From: an uncultured bacterium
GTDB lineage: Bacteria; Planctomycetota; UBA1135; GCA-002686595
DNA length: 59,107 bases
Assembly (NCBI GenBank): GCA_937910685.1
Contig: CALEMP010000054.1
Coordinates: forward strand, 1 to 59,107
Reading direction: 5' to 3'
This document shows positions 17,643 to 26,164 of this stretch, piece after piece. Both the position numbers and the translations under genes were made by a program. How positions within the stretch are numbered: the stretch's first letter is position 1; each line of letters begins with the position of its first letter. The notes beneath the pieces were generated by a model that was not told where the DNA came from, searched no databases, and worked only from the letters and a program-made list of their open reading frames with translations.

Positions 17643-18824
17643 ATGGGTAAGATGATATTGAGCGGCAAAGGCCGCAGATGGCTCCTGAAAGGCCATCCTT
17701 GGATTTACAAGGACGATGTAGCTGACGGGGAGGGAACTCCCGGTGACCTGGTTCCTATTTATGCGCCCGAGGGCGAAGTTTTGGGCTGGGGCCTCTATAG
17801 CGCCGAGTCCAAAATTGCTCTGCGCATGGTCACCAGAGAAGAGGAACAGCCCAATCGGGACTTCTGGCTCGGGCGAATGCGCCGAGCCATCAGCGCCCGG
17901 GAAAATCTGGGCATGATGAATCCTGAAGGCGCCTGCCGCTTGATCAGCGGAGATGCGGAGGGGATTCCTGGCTTGGTCGTTGATCGCTATGCCAAGACCC
18001 TAGTGCTGCAGATCGGCACCCAAGCTGCGGATCGCATGCGCGATTTCTTCGTGGAGGTGCTGATTGAGGCTCTGCCCTTTGAGCCCACTGCGGTTTTGGA
18101 ACGATCGGATCTGTCCGTGCGACGCTTTGAAGGCCTCGAGCCCCGGGTCGAACTCTTGAGTGGCGTTATCGATGGCCCCATCGAGGTGCGCGAAGAGGGC
18201 GGATTGGTTTATCGTGTCGATGTGCGTGAAGGTCACAAGACCGGTGCGTACCTGGATATGAGCAGCAATCGCGTGAAAGCGGCGGCCCTGCGTCCCGGCG
18301 GACGCGTGCTGGATACCTTTGCCTATGACGGCCTGTTCGGGATTCGTGCGGCGCTCGCAGGAGCAGAAGAGGTTCTCTGCTTGGAGCAAAACGCCGCTGC
18401 CTGTGAGCGGATTTTGGTCAACGCGGAACTCTCCGGTGTCGCCGACAAGGTCAAGGTTGAACGGGTGGATTGCATGAAGGATCTGCGCAAGCGTGCCGAG
18501 GCCAATGAGCTTTGGGACATGATTGTGGTGGACCCTCCGGCCTTCGCTCGCAACAAGCGCGAGAAGCGCGGCGCCGAGCGCGGATACGTGGAACTCAACC
18601 GGCGGGCTATGCTTCTGGCTGTCCCCGGGGGCCATGTGGTCAGTGCCTCTTGCTCCCATGCAATTTGGGCTTCGGAATTCTTGGGTCACCTGGCCTCTGC
18701 GGCAAGGGTCAGTCGCCGGGACACCATGCTGGAAGCCTTCACTGGCGCCTCCCCGGACCACCCGGTGCGGCTTGGGCTGCCGGAAACGGACTACCTCAAG
18801 TGCGCCTTCCTGCGCGTGACCTAG
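17643..18824 (+). CDS. rlmI: Class I SAM-dependent 23S rRNA methyltransferase (RlmI family)
   Basis: The family methylates C5 of a 23S rRNA cytosine (C1962 in E. coli). The 393-residue protein has an N-terminal PUA-like domain (KGRRWLLKGHPWIYKDDV), a linker domain and a Rossmann fold with VLDTFAYDGLFGIRAA as motif I. The VVDPPAFARNK motif IV and SASCSHA motif VI follow; the latter supplies the catalytic cysteine. A purine-rich GAGAGGAAAAAA stretch precedes the ATG at 17643. It sits alone between the TPR lipoprotein and thiS. The exact target nucleotide cannot be fixed from sequence, since paralogues modify other cytosines. Confidence 0.88.
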   Translation: MGKMILSGKGRRWLLKGHPWIYKDDVADGEGTPGDLVPIYAPEGEVLGWGLYSAESKIALRMVTREEEQPNRDFWLGRMRRAISARENLGMMNPEGACRLISGDAEGIPGLVVDRYAKTLVLQIGTQAADRMRDFFVEVLIEALPFEPTAVLERSDLSVRRFEGLEPRVELLSGVIDGPIEVREEGGLVYRVDVREGHKTGAYLDMSSNRVKAAALRPGGRVLDTFAYDGLFGIRAALAGAEEVLCLEQNAAACERILVNAELSGVADKVKVERVDCMKDLRKRAEANELWDMIVVDPPAFARNKREKRGAERGYVELNRRAMLLAVPGGHVVSASCSHAIWASEFLGHLASAARVSRRDTMLEAFTGASPDHPVRLGLPETDYLKCAFLRVT

Positions 18825-18846
18825 GGGCTTTTCTATACTGCAGCCC

Positions 18847-19053
18847 ATGAGTCTTACCCTTTTGGTGAACGGCAAGCCCCAAGAGGTGCCCGCGGGCACC
18901 CAGTTGCCAGGGTTGCTTGAGACCATGGGCGTGGCCGGGACTCAGGTTGCACTGGAAGTGAACGGTGAGTTGGTTCCGCGGGCGAAGTGGACCGAGCGCG
19001 ATCTTAGCGCCGGGGATCGCATCGAAGTCGTGACCCTGGTGGGGGGCGGTTGA
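18847..19053 (+). CDS. thiS: Sulfur carrier protein ThiS
   Basis: This 68-residue ubiquitin-like protein carries sulfur as a C-terminal thiocarboxylate for thiazole synthesis in thiamine biosynthesis. It begins LTLLVNGKP and ends VVTLVGGG; the usual end is Gly-Gly, and here there is one extra Gly. The spacing to thiG is 3 nt. The adenylating enzyme ThiF and the glycine oxidase or tyrosine lyase (ThiO/ThiH) are not in the window and must be encoded elsewhere. Confidence 0.92.
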   Translation: MSLTLLVNGKPQEVPAGTQLPGLLETMGVAGTQVALEVNGELVPRAKWTERDLSAGDRIEVVTLVGGG

Positions 19054-19056
19054 TTC

Positions 19057-19857
19057 ATGGGAGTTCCCTTGGACAAGCCCCTCAAGATCGGGTCCCTGCA
19101 ACTGACCTCGCGCCTTTTGATGGGCTCGGGGCGTTATGCCTCGCACGAGGAAATGATCGCTTGCCTCGATGCCTCGGGCAGCGAGTTGATCACCGTTGCT
19201 GTGCGAAGGGTCAACCTTGACCAGCGGGCGGGAACCAGTTTGCTGGATCATATTGATCGCAAGCGTTTCCAGATCTTGCCCAATACCGCGGGCTGCTACA
19301 CGGTGGCTGATGCTTTGCGCACGGCGCGGCTGGCCCGGGAACTGCTCGACACACCCCTGATCAAGTTGGAAGTGATCGGTGACCCGCGCACCCTGTTGCC
19401 GGATCCCCTGGGTACGGTGGAAGCCACCAAGATCTTGGTGGCCGAGGGCTTCCATGTCATGGCGTACTGCTCTGATGATCCCCGTTTGGTGGCGACTTTG
19501 GCGGACGCTGGTGCGGCGGCGGTCATGCCAGCGGGTTCGCCCATTGGCTCTGGCCGCGGCGTTTCCAATCCTGGGAACATCGAGATCGCCCGCAGCTTGG
19601 TCGACTTGCCACTGATCGTGGACGCGGGGCTTGGCACCGCAAGCGATGTGGCCCAGGCCATGGAGTTAGGGGCTGACGGGGTCCTTTTGAATTCGGCTGT
19701 AGCAGGAGCAGAAGACCCCGAACGCATGGCCCGGGCGATGAAGTTCGCTTGCTGCGCGGGTCGTGACGCGTACCTTGCTGGACGTATGCCCTCTCGCTTG
19801 CATGCTCAAGCGTCTTCTCCCGAGGCTGGCCTGTTGGGTGAGGCGCTTTCCTCCTGA
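19057..19857 (+). CDS. thiG: Thiazole synthase ThiG
   Basis: ThiG condenses deoxyxylulose 5-phosphate, dehydroglycine and the ThiS thiocarboxylate into the thiazole phosphate of thiamine. The 266-residue TIM-barrel protein has the N-terminal SRLLMGSGRYAS signature. LIKLEVIGD contains the Schiff-base lysine (Lys103), and a phosphate-binding run MPAGSPIGSGRGV is followed by DAGLGTASD. It is coupled to thiS 3 nt upstream, and its stop codon touches the ATG of the CPBP gene (19857). A short disordered tail follows the barrel. Confidence 0.95.
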   Translation: MGVPLDKPLKIGSLQLTSRLLMGSGRYASHEEMIACLDASGSELITVAVRRVNLDQRAGTSLLDHIDRKRFQILPNTAGCYTVADALRTARLARELLDTPLIKLEVIGDPRTLLPDPLGTVEATKILVAEGFHVMAYCSDDPRLVATLADAGAAAVMPAGSPIGSGRGVSNPGNIEIARSLVDLPLIVDAGLGTASDVAQAMELGADGVLLNSAVAGAEDPERMARAMKFACCAGRDAYLAGRMPSRLHAQASSPEAGLLGEALSS

Positions 19858-20663
19858 TGCAGCCCAACCCCGAAGAACTCGTGAGCCCCTTGTTGTTCCT
19901 CTTGACCCTGGGCTTGATGCTCTTTGGGCTTGGACTGGGGGTTTTGGCGATCCAGTTGATTCAGGGACGGCACCCCCAAGATCCTGGCCCTCCGCTTCCG
20001 CCTGCGGTGGGGCGACGTGAGTTCTTTATGGGCTTAGGCCTCTTCCTCTTGGCGAGTATTCTTGTGGCTGGGTTGACGGAGTCCATGGGCGTGGAACTCG
20101 ACGCTTCGCGACAACTAGCTCTCTCGGCTGCCCTGATGGCCGTGGCCACCTACCCTGCGCTGCGCAGCAGCATTGCGGCGGACCGCCTCGAGGCATTGGG
20201 TTGGGTCAGCCCTGGTTCCGGGCGCGGTTTGCGCACGGGCATCATGGTTTGGTTTCTGCTGATGCCGCTCTTCTTTGGCTTTAACCTCTTCTGGAGTCAA
20301 GCCTGGGTGTTCTTCACCGGTGAGCTGCCGGTGCAGGATGTGAAAGACCTAATCTCTACCAGCGGCGAAGGATCCGGCATCATTTTCTTGCTGGTGGTTC
20401 TCTTGATCCCATTCCTGGAAGAACTGCTTTTTCGTGGTGTCCTGCTCAATAGCTTGCGCTCGCGTTTCGGAACAGCAGGGGCCATAGGCTTGAGTTCCTT
20501 GATATTCGCAGCCCTGCACGGTCCCGCAGCTTCGGGTCCGATCTTTGTGCTGGCCCTTGCCATGGGGGGGGCCATGGTTCTGAGCGGGAATCTCTTTGTT
20601 CCTTTTGCGCTGCACGCTATGAATAATGGGGTGCAGATTGTTCTGCTCTCCCTTGCCACTTAA
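19857..20663 (+). CDS. CPBP/CAAX-family intramembrane metalloprotease
   Basis: This 268-residue polytopic membrane protein has roughly seven hydrophobic helices. The abortive-infection/CAAX-protease motifs are present: FLEELLFRGVLL (the EExxxR motif with catalytic Glu pair) around residue 185, a His in IFAALHG, and a final NNGVQI motif. Family members cleave within membranes or have roles in bacteriocin immunity and protein processing; the substrate here is unknown. Its ATG overlaps the thiG stop by one base, and the gamma-carbonic anhydrase gene follows after 2 nt. The five genes from thiS to larE are probably one transcript with no shared pathway that I can see. Confidence 0.85.
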   Translation: MQPNPEELVSPLLFLLTLGLMLFGLGLGVLAIQLIQGRHPQDPGPPLPPAVGRREFFMGLGLFLLASILVAGLTESMGVELDASRQLALSAALMAVATYPALRSSIAADRLEALGWVSPGSGRGLRTGIMVWFLLMPLFFGFNLFWSQAWVFFTGELPVQDVKDLISTSGEGSGIIFLLVVLLIPFLEELLFRGVLLNSLRSRFGTAGAIGLSSLIFAALHGPAASGPIFVLALAMGGAMVLSGNLFVPFALHAMNNGVQIVLLSLAT

Positions 20664-20665
20664 CC

Positions 20666-21187
20666 ATGACTCTGTATCCCAAGACCAACCTGATGAAGCC
20701 TCTGGAAGGGGGGGCATTTGCCGCCGAGGGCGCCGTATTGACTGGCGACATTACTTTGGGCGAGGACGTCTCAATCTGGTTTGGTTGTGTGCTGCGTGGT
20801 GATGACGCGCCCCTGGTCATTGGTGCACGTACGAACATTCAAGATTTGACCATGGTCCACGCGGATCCAGGGCTTCCCAATGTGATTGGCGAAGATGTCA
20901 CCGTGGGGCATGGTTGTGTGCTGCACGGGGTGAAGGTGGGGGATCGCACGCTGATTGGCATGGGCGCGATCCTCTTGGCCGGGTCATCCATCGGGGACGA
21001 ATGCCTGATCGCTGCGGGCACGGTGGTCAAGGAGGGCATGCAAGTGCCAGCGCGCTCTTTGGTGGTTGGTGTTCCCGGTCGCATCGTGCGTCAGATCACC
21101 GACGAGGAAGTGGAAGACTTTCGGCGCTCGGCCCAGGGATATGTGGACAACATGCGCAGTTATGTGGGGGATGGGAAAGGGGTTTGA
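20666..21187 (+). CDS. Gamma-class carbonic anhydrase family protein
   Basis: This 173-residue left-handed beta-helix protein is built from hexapeptide repeats. The trimeric family hydrates CO2 or, in some members, binds acyl-CoA. The three zinc-binding histidines of the family are in place: His65 (MVHAD), His82 (VGHGC) and His87 (VLHG). LRGD near 43-46 matches the conserved Arg/Asp pair. The C-terminal helix (ITDEEVEDFRRSAQGYVDN) is typical of YrdA-type proteins. Catalytic activity is not certain, because many YrdA homologues lack it. larE begins 2 nt after its stop. Confidence 0.87.
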   Translation: MTLYPKTNLMKPLEGGAFAAEGAVLTGDITLGEDVSIWFGCVLRGDDAPLVIGARTNIQDLTMVHADPGLPNVIGEDVTVGHGCVLHGVKVGDRTLIGMGAILLAGSSIGDECLIAAGTVVKEGMQVPARSLVVGVPGRIVRQITDEEVEDFRRSAQGYVDNMRSYVGDGKGV

Positions 21188-21189
21188 GC

Positions 21190-22023
21190 ATGCAACGAGA
21201 TGACTCCTATTCCGAGCGCAGGGCTCAGCTTCTGGCCCGCTTGGAAGATCTCAGTCCCCTAGCCGTTGCGTTTTCCGGCGGAGTGGATTCCAGCGTTTTG
21301 AGCCACGCGGCTTTTTCGGTTCTGGGAGAACAAGCCCGGGCGGTGATCGCTGATTCAGCGTCTTTGCCCCGACGTGAGTTGGTGGCCGCTCGCAAGACTG
21401 CCGAAGGGATTGGAATCGAGTTGGTCGAGCTCAAGACCCTCGAGCAAGCGAATCCCGATTACCAGGCCAATCGCGGGGATCGCTGTTACTTTTGTAAGGC
21501 GGCTCTCTTCGAGGCCCTTGATCTGTGGCGCAAGGGGCACGGAATCCCATTCGTCGCCCTCGGGGAAATTGCGGACGATGCTCTCGATGATCGCCCGGGG
21601 CAGCGTGCCGCCCGGGAACATGGGGTTCACGCGCCCCTCGCAGAAGCTGGATTTACCAAGCAAGACGTGCGTCGCTATGCCCGGGAAGCGGGCTTGCGGG
21701 TGGCCGACAAGCCGGCCAGCGCGTGTCTTGCGTCACGCATCCCGGTAGGAACCAGGGTTTCTTCCGAAGTACTGGCCCAAGTGGAGAAGGCCGAGGACGC
21801 CCTCCATGACCTAGGCATTCGGGTCTTGCGCGTGCGCCATCATGGGACCCATGCCCGGGTTGAATTGGGTGCCGAGGACCGGATCATGGTGGAGGGCAAG
21901 GCCGAGGCCCTGGGCCGAGCTCTCCGCGGGGCCGGGTTCGAGACCCACGAGCTCGCACCCTATCTGTCTCCCATTGAGCGCGCGAGTAAGACAGATGCTG
22001 TCAAAGTCCTCGAGATTGACTAG
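21190..22023 (+). CDS. larE: LarE-type ATP-dependent sacrificial sulfur transferase
   Basis: This 277-residue PP-loop ATPase family member sulfurises the pyridinium dicarboxylate precursor of the nickel-pincer cofactor of lactate racemase, giving up its own cysteine sulfur. The PP-loop SGGVDS is at 29-34. RCYFCK near 98-103 is typical. PASACLASRIP carries Cys179, which corresponds to the sacrificial cysteine (Cys176) of Lactiplantibacillus LarE. I chose ATG 21190 because the PP-loop is then at its usual distance and the start sits 2 nt after the gamma-carbonic anhydrase stop; an upstream open frame within that gene is spurious. larA, larB and larC are not in the window. Confidence 0.88.
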   Translation: MQRDDSYSERRAQLLARLEDLSPLAVAFSGGVDSSVLSHAAFSVLGEQARAVIADSASLPRRELVAARKTAEGIGIELVELKTLEQANPDYQANRGDRCYFCKAALFEALDLWRKGHGIPFVALGEIADDALDDRPGQRAAREHGVHAPLAEAGFTKQDVRRYAREAGLRVADKPASACLASRIPVGTRVSSEVLAQVEKAEDALHDLGIRVLRVRHHGTHARVELGAEDRIMVEGKAEALGRALRGAGFETHELAPYLSPIERASKTDAVKVLEID

Positions 22024-22029
22024 TTCTGG

Positions 22030-22043
22030 GGCACGTTAGTGCC
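22030..22043 (+). other. Perfect 5-bp hairpin after larE
   Basis: GGCAC, loop GTTA, GTGCC. No U-tract follows (ATATATGG), so it is not a standard intrinsic terminator. It may belong to the same leader as the larger hairpin at 22105-22138. Confidence 0.35.
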
Positions 22044-22104
22044 ATATATGGACCGGCTCCGTTCGGTTTGCGGGTGATGCCCTTCCTATGCCGAATTAGG
22101 GGAT

Positions 22105-22138
22105 GGATGATTGGTGCGGGGAAACGCACGAGTCGTCC
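22105..22138 (+). promoter_or_regulatory. Long leader hairpin upstream of the pseudopilin genes
   Basis: Eight pairs (GGATGATT with AGTCGTCC, two G-U wobbles), one G-G mismatch, then five perfect pairs (GTGCG with CGCAC) close a GGGAAA hexaloop. It lies 24 nt before the likely ATG at 22163 and outside any coding region, so it is a candidate 5'-leader regulatory structure. It does not match a riboswitch consensus that I recognise. Confidence 0.45.
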
Positions 22139-22162
22139 AGGATTCGGTATGGGGATAATGAA

Positions 22163-22864
22163 ATGATCAGGGGATGGAAACAACGGCCAGGCCAGCGCAA
22201 GCAGCGCGGGCTCTCGATTGTTGAGGTCGTGATGGCTTTGGGCGTCCTGGGGGTGTCCCTTGGGGCGCACTTCAGCGGCCAGCTGGTCATTGACCGCTCG
22301 AGTCGAGGTTCAGCAGAGAAAGAGCTTGCCCTCTCAGAGTTGTCCTCTGCCATGGAGGATTGTTTGGCCCAGGACATCGAATCCAAGCTGGTGGGTTATC
22401 CCAGCGAGCGGTTTTATCCGGATCCTGCCCGGGCTGACACAGACTGGGCCGGTGCCGTCAAGTACGGCCCGCGCTGGCTCATGCCCGCATACTCCGAAGG
22501 GTTACGCGCCCGTCCAGTTAGCCCGCCCGCGTCCGTCCCCGGTGAAGACCGTCAGGAGATTTATAAAAGTCGCTTGGCTACCCTGCGCGAGCAGCGTCTC
22601 TTCTTTGTTTATCCCGGATTGGACCTGACCGACATCCCAGTATCTCCGGGACCAGATCCAGACTTCGATGCACCTGTGGGGCTCAGCATTATGTTGATGG
22701 CGGAGTGGGTCGACAGCCGCAGTCAGCGCAAGGGCAGCCAATGGGACGATGACGGTTATCCCACCGCAGCTTTCAACCCCGACGGCACTGACTCTGATCC
22801 CTACGAAATGATCGGAGCAGACGTGCGCAAGCACCAATTCGTGACCTACCAAATGGGGCGCTAA
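22163..22864 (+). CDS. Type IV pilin-like prepilin (pseudopilin 1)
   Basis: Starting at ATG 22163 gives 233 residues. A basic leader (MIRGWKQRPGQRKQRG) is followed by the prepilin cleavage/methylation site G|LSIVEVVMALGVLGVSLG, including the invariant Glu at +5 and a hydrophobic helix. The globular part is not recognisable. An in-frame ATG at 22103 is unlikely because it would place the start inside the hairpin leader. It is the first of three genes for pilus-like components, each separated by a few nt. No prepilin peptidase or ATPase is in the window, so these proteins must use machinery encoded elsewhere. Confidence 0.75.
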   Translation: MIRGWKQRPGQRKQRGLSIVEVVMALGVLGVSLGAHFSGQLVIDRSSRGSAEKELALSELSSAMEDCLAQDIESKLVGYPSERFYPDPARADTDWAGAVKYGPRWLMPAYSEGLRARPVSPPASVPGEDRQEIYKSRLATLREQRLFFVYPGLDLTDIPVSPGPDPDFDAPVGLSIMLMAEWVDSRSQRKGSQWDDDGYPTAAFNPDGTDSDPYEMIGADVRKHQFVTYQMGR

Positions 22865-22868
22865 GAAG

Positions 22869-23873
22869 ATGAGGCGGATTTTTCAAAGTACGACGGGCAC
22901 CTCTCTCTTGGAGATTCTGATAGTGGCCGGCATCCTAGGCACACTTTCCAGTTGGGTGGTGGGGGCGACCCAGGACATGAGAGATGTGACGGAGGCCAAT
23001 GCCCTTGATCTGAAACTCGCCCGGGATGCCCGCAAGGCCATGGGCCGTATTCGCGCGGACCTGGGCATGACTGGCATCCGGACCGTGGATGGGTTGCATT
23101 ACCCGCACCTTTACTACGGCGGAGTGCCGGGGACCGCCCGCATGGTGGGTTCCCGCGTAGCCCTCGATGGGGCCACATTTACCGCCCGTGGGCACCTTCA
23201 TACTCCGGCTCCGATCTTGGGGATGATTGCCTACGTGGATCGCCTTGGTCTCGATCGCAGCGATCCCTTGGTCCAATCCTCCTTGATTCTCGCCCTGCCG
23301 GCAGACCAGGACGCCAACGGACGGCCTGACCATGATGTGTTCGGTTATACGGTCAGCGGTGCCTACGGTGAGTGGATCGGTGACGGCATTCCAGAGCTCG
23401 ACTGCAACGGGGATGGTGTCATGAGCCAAGTGGTTTCTGATTTGGTGCACCCCGACCCCTATCTGGGCCTTGACGGTGCGCGCCTTGAAGTGGACGCAGA
23501 GACCCGCATTGCCTGGAGCCTGAACGACATCGCTTGGATCGTCGAGCCGGGTTCCGATGGACGTAACGTGTTGGTGCGGCGCATTCGTGACCCGAGGGTT
23601 CCCGCCGGGGACCCTGACTATCCCTTCCGACGCGAGGTTGTGGTCAGCGGCGTGGACTGGTTCGACATCAAGTATGCGGAAGATCTGCAGTACTGGGAGA
23701 GCCAGGATGACTTTGACCCCGCTAACGGGGGACTGGGAGTTGTGGTTGCGGCCAATGCTCTGGTGGTCACGATCTGGATGCGCGGAGAAGATAAACGTGG
23801 ACGCGCCCACCACTACCGCTCGGAGGCCATTCTCCGCTTGCCCTTTGGAGACGCGCGCTTTCCCGAGGAGTGA
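22869..23873 (+). CDS. Prepilin-like protein (pseudopilin 2, PulJ/PilW-like)
   Basis: This 334-residue protein starts 4 nt after pseudopilin 1. The leader is short (MRRIFQSTTG), then the prepilin motif TSLLEILIVAGILGTLSSWVV follows with Glu at the +5 position relative to the cleaved Gly. The large globular domain is acidic and includes two DxNGDG/DxDANGRPD-type loops that could bind Ca2+ (for example DCNGDG near residue 180). Size and gene order resemble minor pilins PilW/PulJ. A role in a type II secretion or type IV pilus tip is an inference. Confidence 0.75.
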   Translation: MRRIFQSTTGTSLLEILIVAGILGTLSSWVVGATQDMRDVTEANALDLKLARDARKAMGRIRADLGMTGIRTVDGLHYPHLYYGGVPGTARMVGSRVALDGATFTARGHLHTPAPILGMIAYVDRLGLDRSDPLVQSSLILALPADQDANGRPDHDVFGYTVSGAYGEWIGDGIPELDCNGDGVMSQVVSDLVHPDPYLGLDGARLEVDAETRIAWSLNDIAWIVEPGSDGRNVLVRRIRDPRVPAGDPDYPFRREVVVSGVDWFDIKYAEDLQYWESQDDFDPANGGLGVVVAANALVVTIWMRGEDKRGRAHHYRSEAILRLPFGDARFPEE

Positions 23874-23894
23874 GGCGCAGGAACAAAAAACAAT

Positions 23895-26132
23895 ATGTTA
23901 ATGATCAACCACATTTCAAAATCCGGGGGCAATGGCCGCAAGCGAGGCATTGCCATGGTCTATGCCCTCTTCGGAGCTTCCGTCTCAGCTGCCATGTTGG
24001 CCCTTTTGATGACCAACTCCAGCATTGACGCCAAGTTGGTTTCCGTGCGCGAAACCGAAGCAGATCAACAGTACCTCGCAGAGGCTGTGCTTGGTTCTGC
24101 CTCGGTGCATTTGGAAGAGCGCTTGGCGAATTGGTACCGCGAAGACGATTGGCAGCAAGCCACGCCCAGTACGGAGACGGTGGTGGAGAGTGCCCGGGAT
24201 CGGTGGATGTTGGATGCGCCTGCGGGTGCTGAGGCGTTCTTCATGAAAGGCGTGACCATGGTGTCCACTGGGCACTCGGGGACAGGAGGAACGCCCTTCC
24301 ATAAGATAGGTTGGAAAATTCAGGGCCTCGGAGACCCCTACACCCAAGCCAACTCTGGTGGCGCCTTCCTGCGACGCACGAGTCGCTTGTTCGAGCTGCG
24401 CGTGGTGGTGTCGGGCCAAGCTAGTTGGGAGTTAGTGGGGACCACGGATGATCCTAGCACTGGGGCAGTGGAGTTGACCGCTAGCTTGGACCAAATGAGC
24501 GTGGCGAACCGCGCCCTGTTCGAAGGATTCACCCTCGATGGCCGGGACCTGTGGGGAGACTTTATACCCGGATCCTCTGCGCCCCGCGGGGCGAGTCAAC
24601 GTGCCACGGTCACGCGCATCTTTCGCGTGACTCGCACCCCCGCCACCCAGTACACAATTTTCTATGAGGACGACCTGGAGATAAACCCAGGCCCCAGCAT
24701 GACCGTTTCCGGTCGTGTGCACAGCAACGGCGACCTTTTCCTCGGATGCAACAACACTCTGACCATGGACACCAACCACCTACGGGCGGTGGGCAACATG
24801 TACCGGAGGCGCAAGGATAACACCTCGTCCAACGGCACTGTGATGGTGCGTAAGTGGGTGGCCAACCCCTTTGATCCGTCCGAACCTTCAGAGTACCTTC
24901 GAATGGATAGCTACTCGCAGCTGGGCTCGATCCCCAGCAACATCAGCGGTTATGACTCGGCTTTCACCGTGGGCTATGACTCCAACGGCGATGGGGATTT
25001 CTTGGACAGTGGCGATTGGTTGCCCTTCCATGCGGGAGCCCTTGAGTACTGGGATGCCCCCGATGGGTATGGGATTCCGGCTGAGGAAGAGTTCCCTTAC
25101 ACGGTTGGCACCGGTTCAGCCCACCCCGAGCAGGTCGGGCAAGTGCAACTGGCGGACATCGAGTCGATTCAGGCCTTTGTGCCCAGTGACCCCGGGGAAA
25201 CCGGCAGTTGGGTCCTCGACGCAGCCACGGAGAGTTACCGCCCTGCAACAGGCGCTGACGCGGGCCCTTTCTATGACCCCGGTTACTACAACAACAAGGC
25301 AGGCCTGAAGATCATCGTGGACGAGGACGGCTCCTCTTGGCGGGCCTACAGTCCACTGGCGACAAGCGACCTCCTCGACCCTCTCCAGATGGCGGGCTGG
25401 GGCGATGTGACCGCAGAGGTGGCTGGCGCAATTTCCCTGGGTGAGGTCCCAGATACTCGTCAATCCACCAGCAACGAAGTGGATGTTGTTCAAGTGGATC
25501 TGGGGATTCTGCGGGACCTAGAGCTCGCTTACCAGGCCAGCAATGGGGGCGCCACAATTGGAATTTTCCCGGAGAACGGTCTCTTGTACGTGGGCCACGC
25601 GGGTATGGGTACGGGATCCGACGCCAAGGGCGTGCTCTTGTCCAATGGGGATACCCTTTACAATGACCTTTCCGTTGTGACGGAGGGCTCGCTCTACATT
25701 CAGGGGGACTACAACGTGAGTGGAGGTACCCCGTCCAATCCAATCGTTTCGGCGGTGATTGCCGACGCGGTAAATATGCTCTCGAACAGCTGGGATGGCT
25801 CCAAGTCCCTCAGCGGTGGTTTACCCAGTGCGTCCGAGACCACCTTCAACGTCTCCATCTTCACCGGCAACTTGCCCACCGTTGGTTCGTCCTACAATGG
25901 TGGCTTCGAGAACCTGCCGCGCTTCCACGAGAGCTGGAGCGGCACCCACTGCTACATCAACGGGTCCTTTATCCAAGCCTGGGAAAACCGTTTGGCCACC
26001 GGCGCCTGGGCCTATGGCGGCAACCGCTACAAGGCACCCTACCGGGACTGGGCCTATGACCAGAACCTCTTGATGGAGACCCCGCCCTTCGTGCCCCACA
26101 CGGTGGAAGCGGTGGAAGTGGCGACGTTCTAG
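23895..26132 (+). CDS. Large PilX-like exported protein with pilin-type N-terminus
   Basis: This 745-residue protein has a basic leader (SGGNGRKRG) then IAMVYALFGASVSAAMLALLM, an N-terminal hydrophobic helix like PilX/GspK minor pilins but without a Glu at +5. GspK-type proteins also lack this Glu. The body contains a region around SGRVHSNGDLFLGC and SVVTEGSLYIQGDYNV that resembles the DUF4900-like beta-helical domain found in such proteins, plus Ca2+-binding-like repeats (DSNGDGDF). It is much larger than PilX (about 200 residues). It is the third gene of the pilin-like set and probably the tip component (inference). Confidence 0.7.
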   Translation: MLMINHISKSGGNGRKRGIAMVYALFGASVSAAMLALLMTNSSIDAKLVSVRETEADQQYLAEAVLGSASVHLEERLANWYREDDWQQATPSTETVVESARDRWMLDAPAGAEAFFMKGVTMVSTGHSGTGGTPFHKIGWKIQGLGDPYTQANSGGAFLRRTSRLFELRVVVSGQASWELVGTTDDPSTGAVELTASLDQMSVANRALFEGFTLDGRDLWGDFIPGSSAPRGASQRATVTRIFRVTRTPATQYTIFYEDDLEINPGPSMTVSGRVHSNGDLFLGCNNTLTMDTNHLRAVGNMYRRRKDNTSSNGTVMVRKWVANPFDPSEPSEYLRMDSYSQLGSIPSNISGYDSAFTVGYDSNGDGDFLDSGDWLPFHAGALEYWDAPDGYGIPAEEEFPYTVGTGSAHPEQVGQVQLADIESIQAFVPSDPGETGSWVLDAATESYRPATGADAGPFYDPGYYNNKAGLKIIVDEDGSSWRAYSPLATSDLLDPLQMAGWGDVTAEVAGAISLGEVPDTRQSTSNEVDVVQVDLGILRDLELAYQASNGGATIGIFPENGLLYVGHAGMGTGSDAKGVLLSNGDTLYNDLSVVTEGSLYIQGDYNVSGGTPSNPIVSAVIADAVNMLSNSWDGSKSLSGGLPSASETTFNVSIFTGNLPTVGSSYNGGFENLPRFHESWSGTHCYINGSFIQAWENRLATGAWAYGGNRYKAPYRDWAYDQNLLMETPPFVPHTVEAVEVATF

Positions 26133-26136
26133 AATT

Positions 26137-26151
26137 GACTGGGGGGCAGTC
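26137..26151. terminator. Weak hairpin terminator candidate between convergent genes
   Basis: GACTG, loop GGGGG, CAGTC, then TTTA. It sits in the 32-nt gap between two convergent genes. The stem is only 5 bp and the T-run short, so this is a weak call. Confidence 0.25.
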
Positions 26152-26164
26152 TTTAGGCTCGCGC

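Noticed and set aside
20914..22023. 369-residue version of larE
   Set aside because: The first 92 residues lie in the gamma-carbonic anhydrase gene in another frame; ATG 21190 gives the standard LarE length.
22027..22046. Sigma-54 (-24/-12) promoter before the pilin genes
   Set aside because: Only the GG and GC elements have the right spacing; the rest of the consensus fails, and the same bases form a hairpin.
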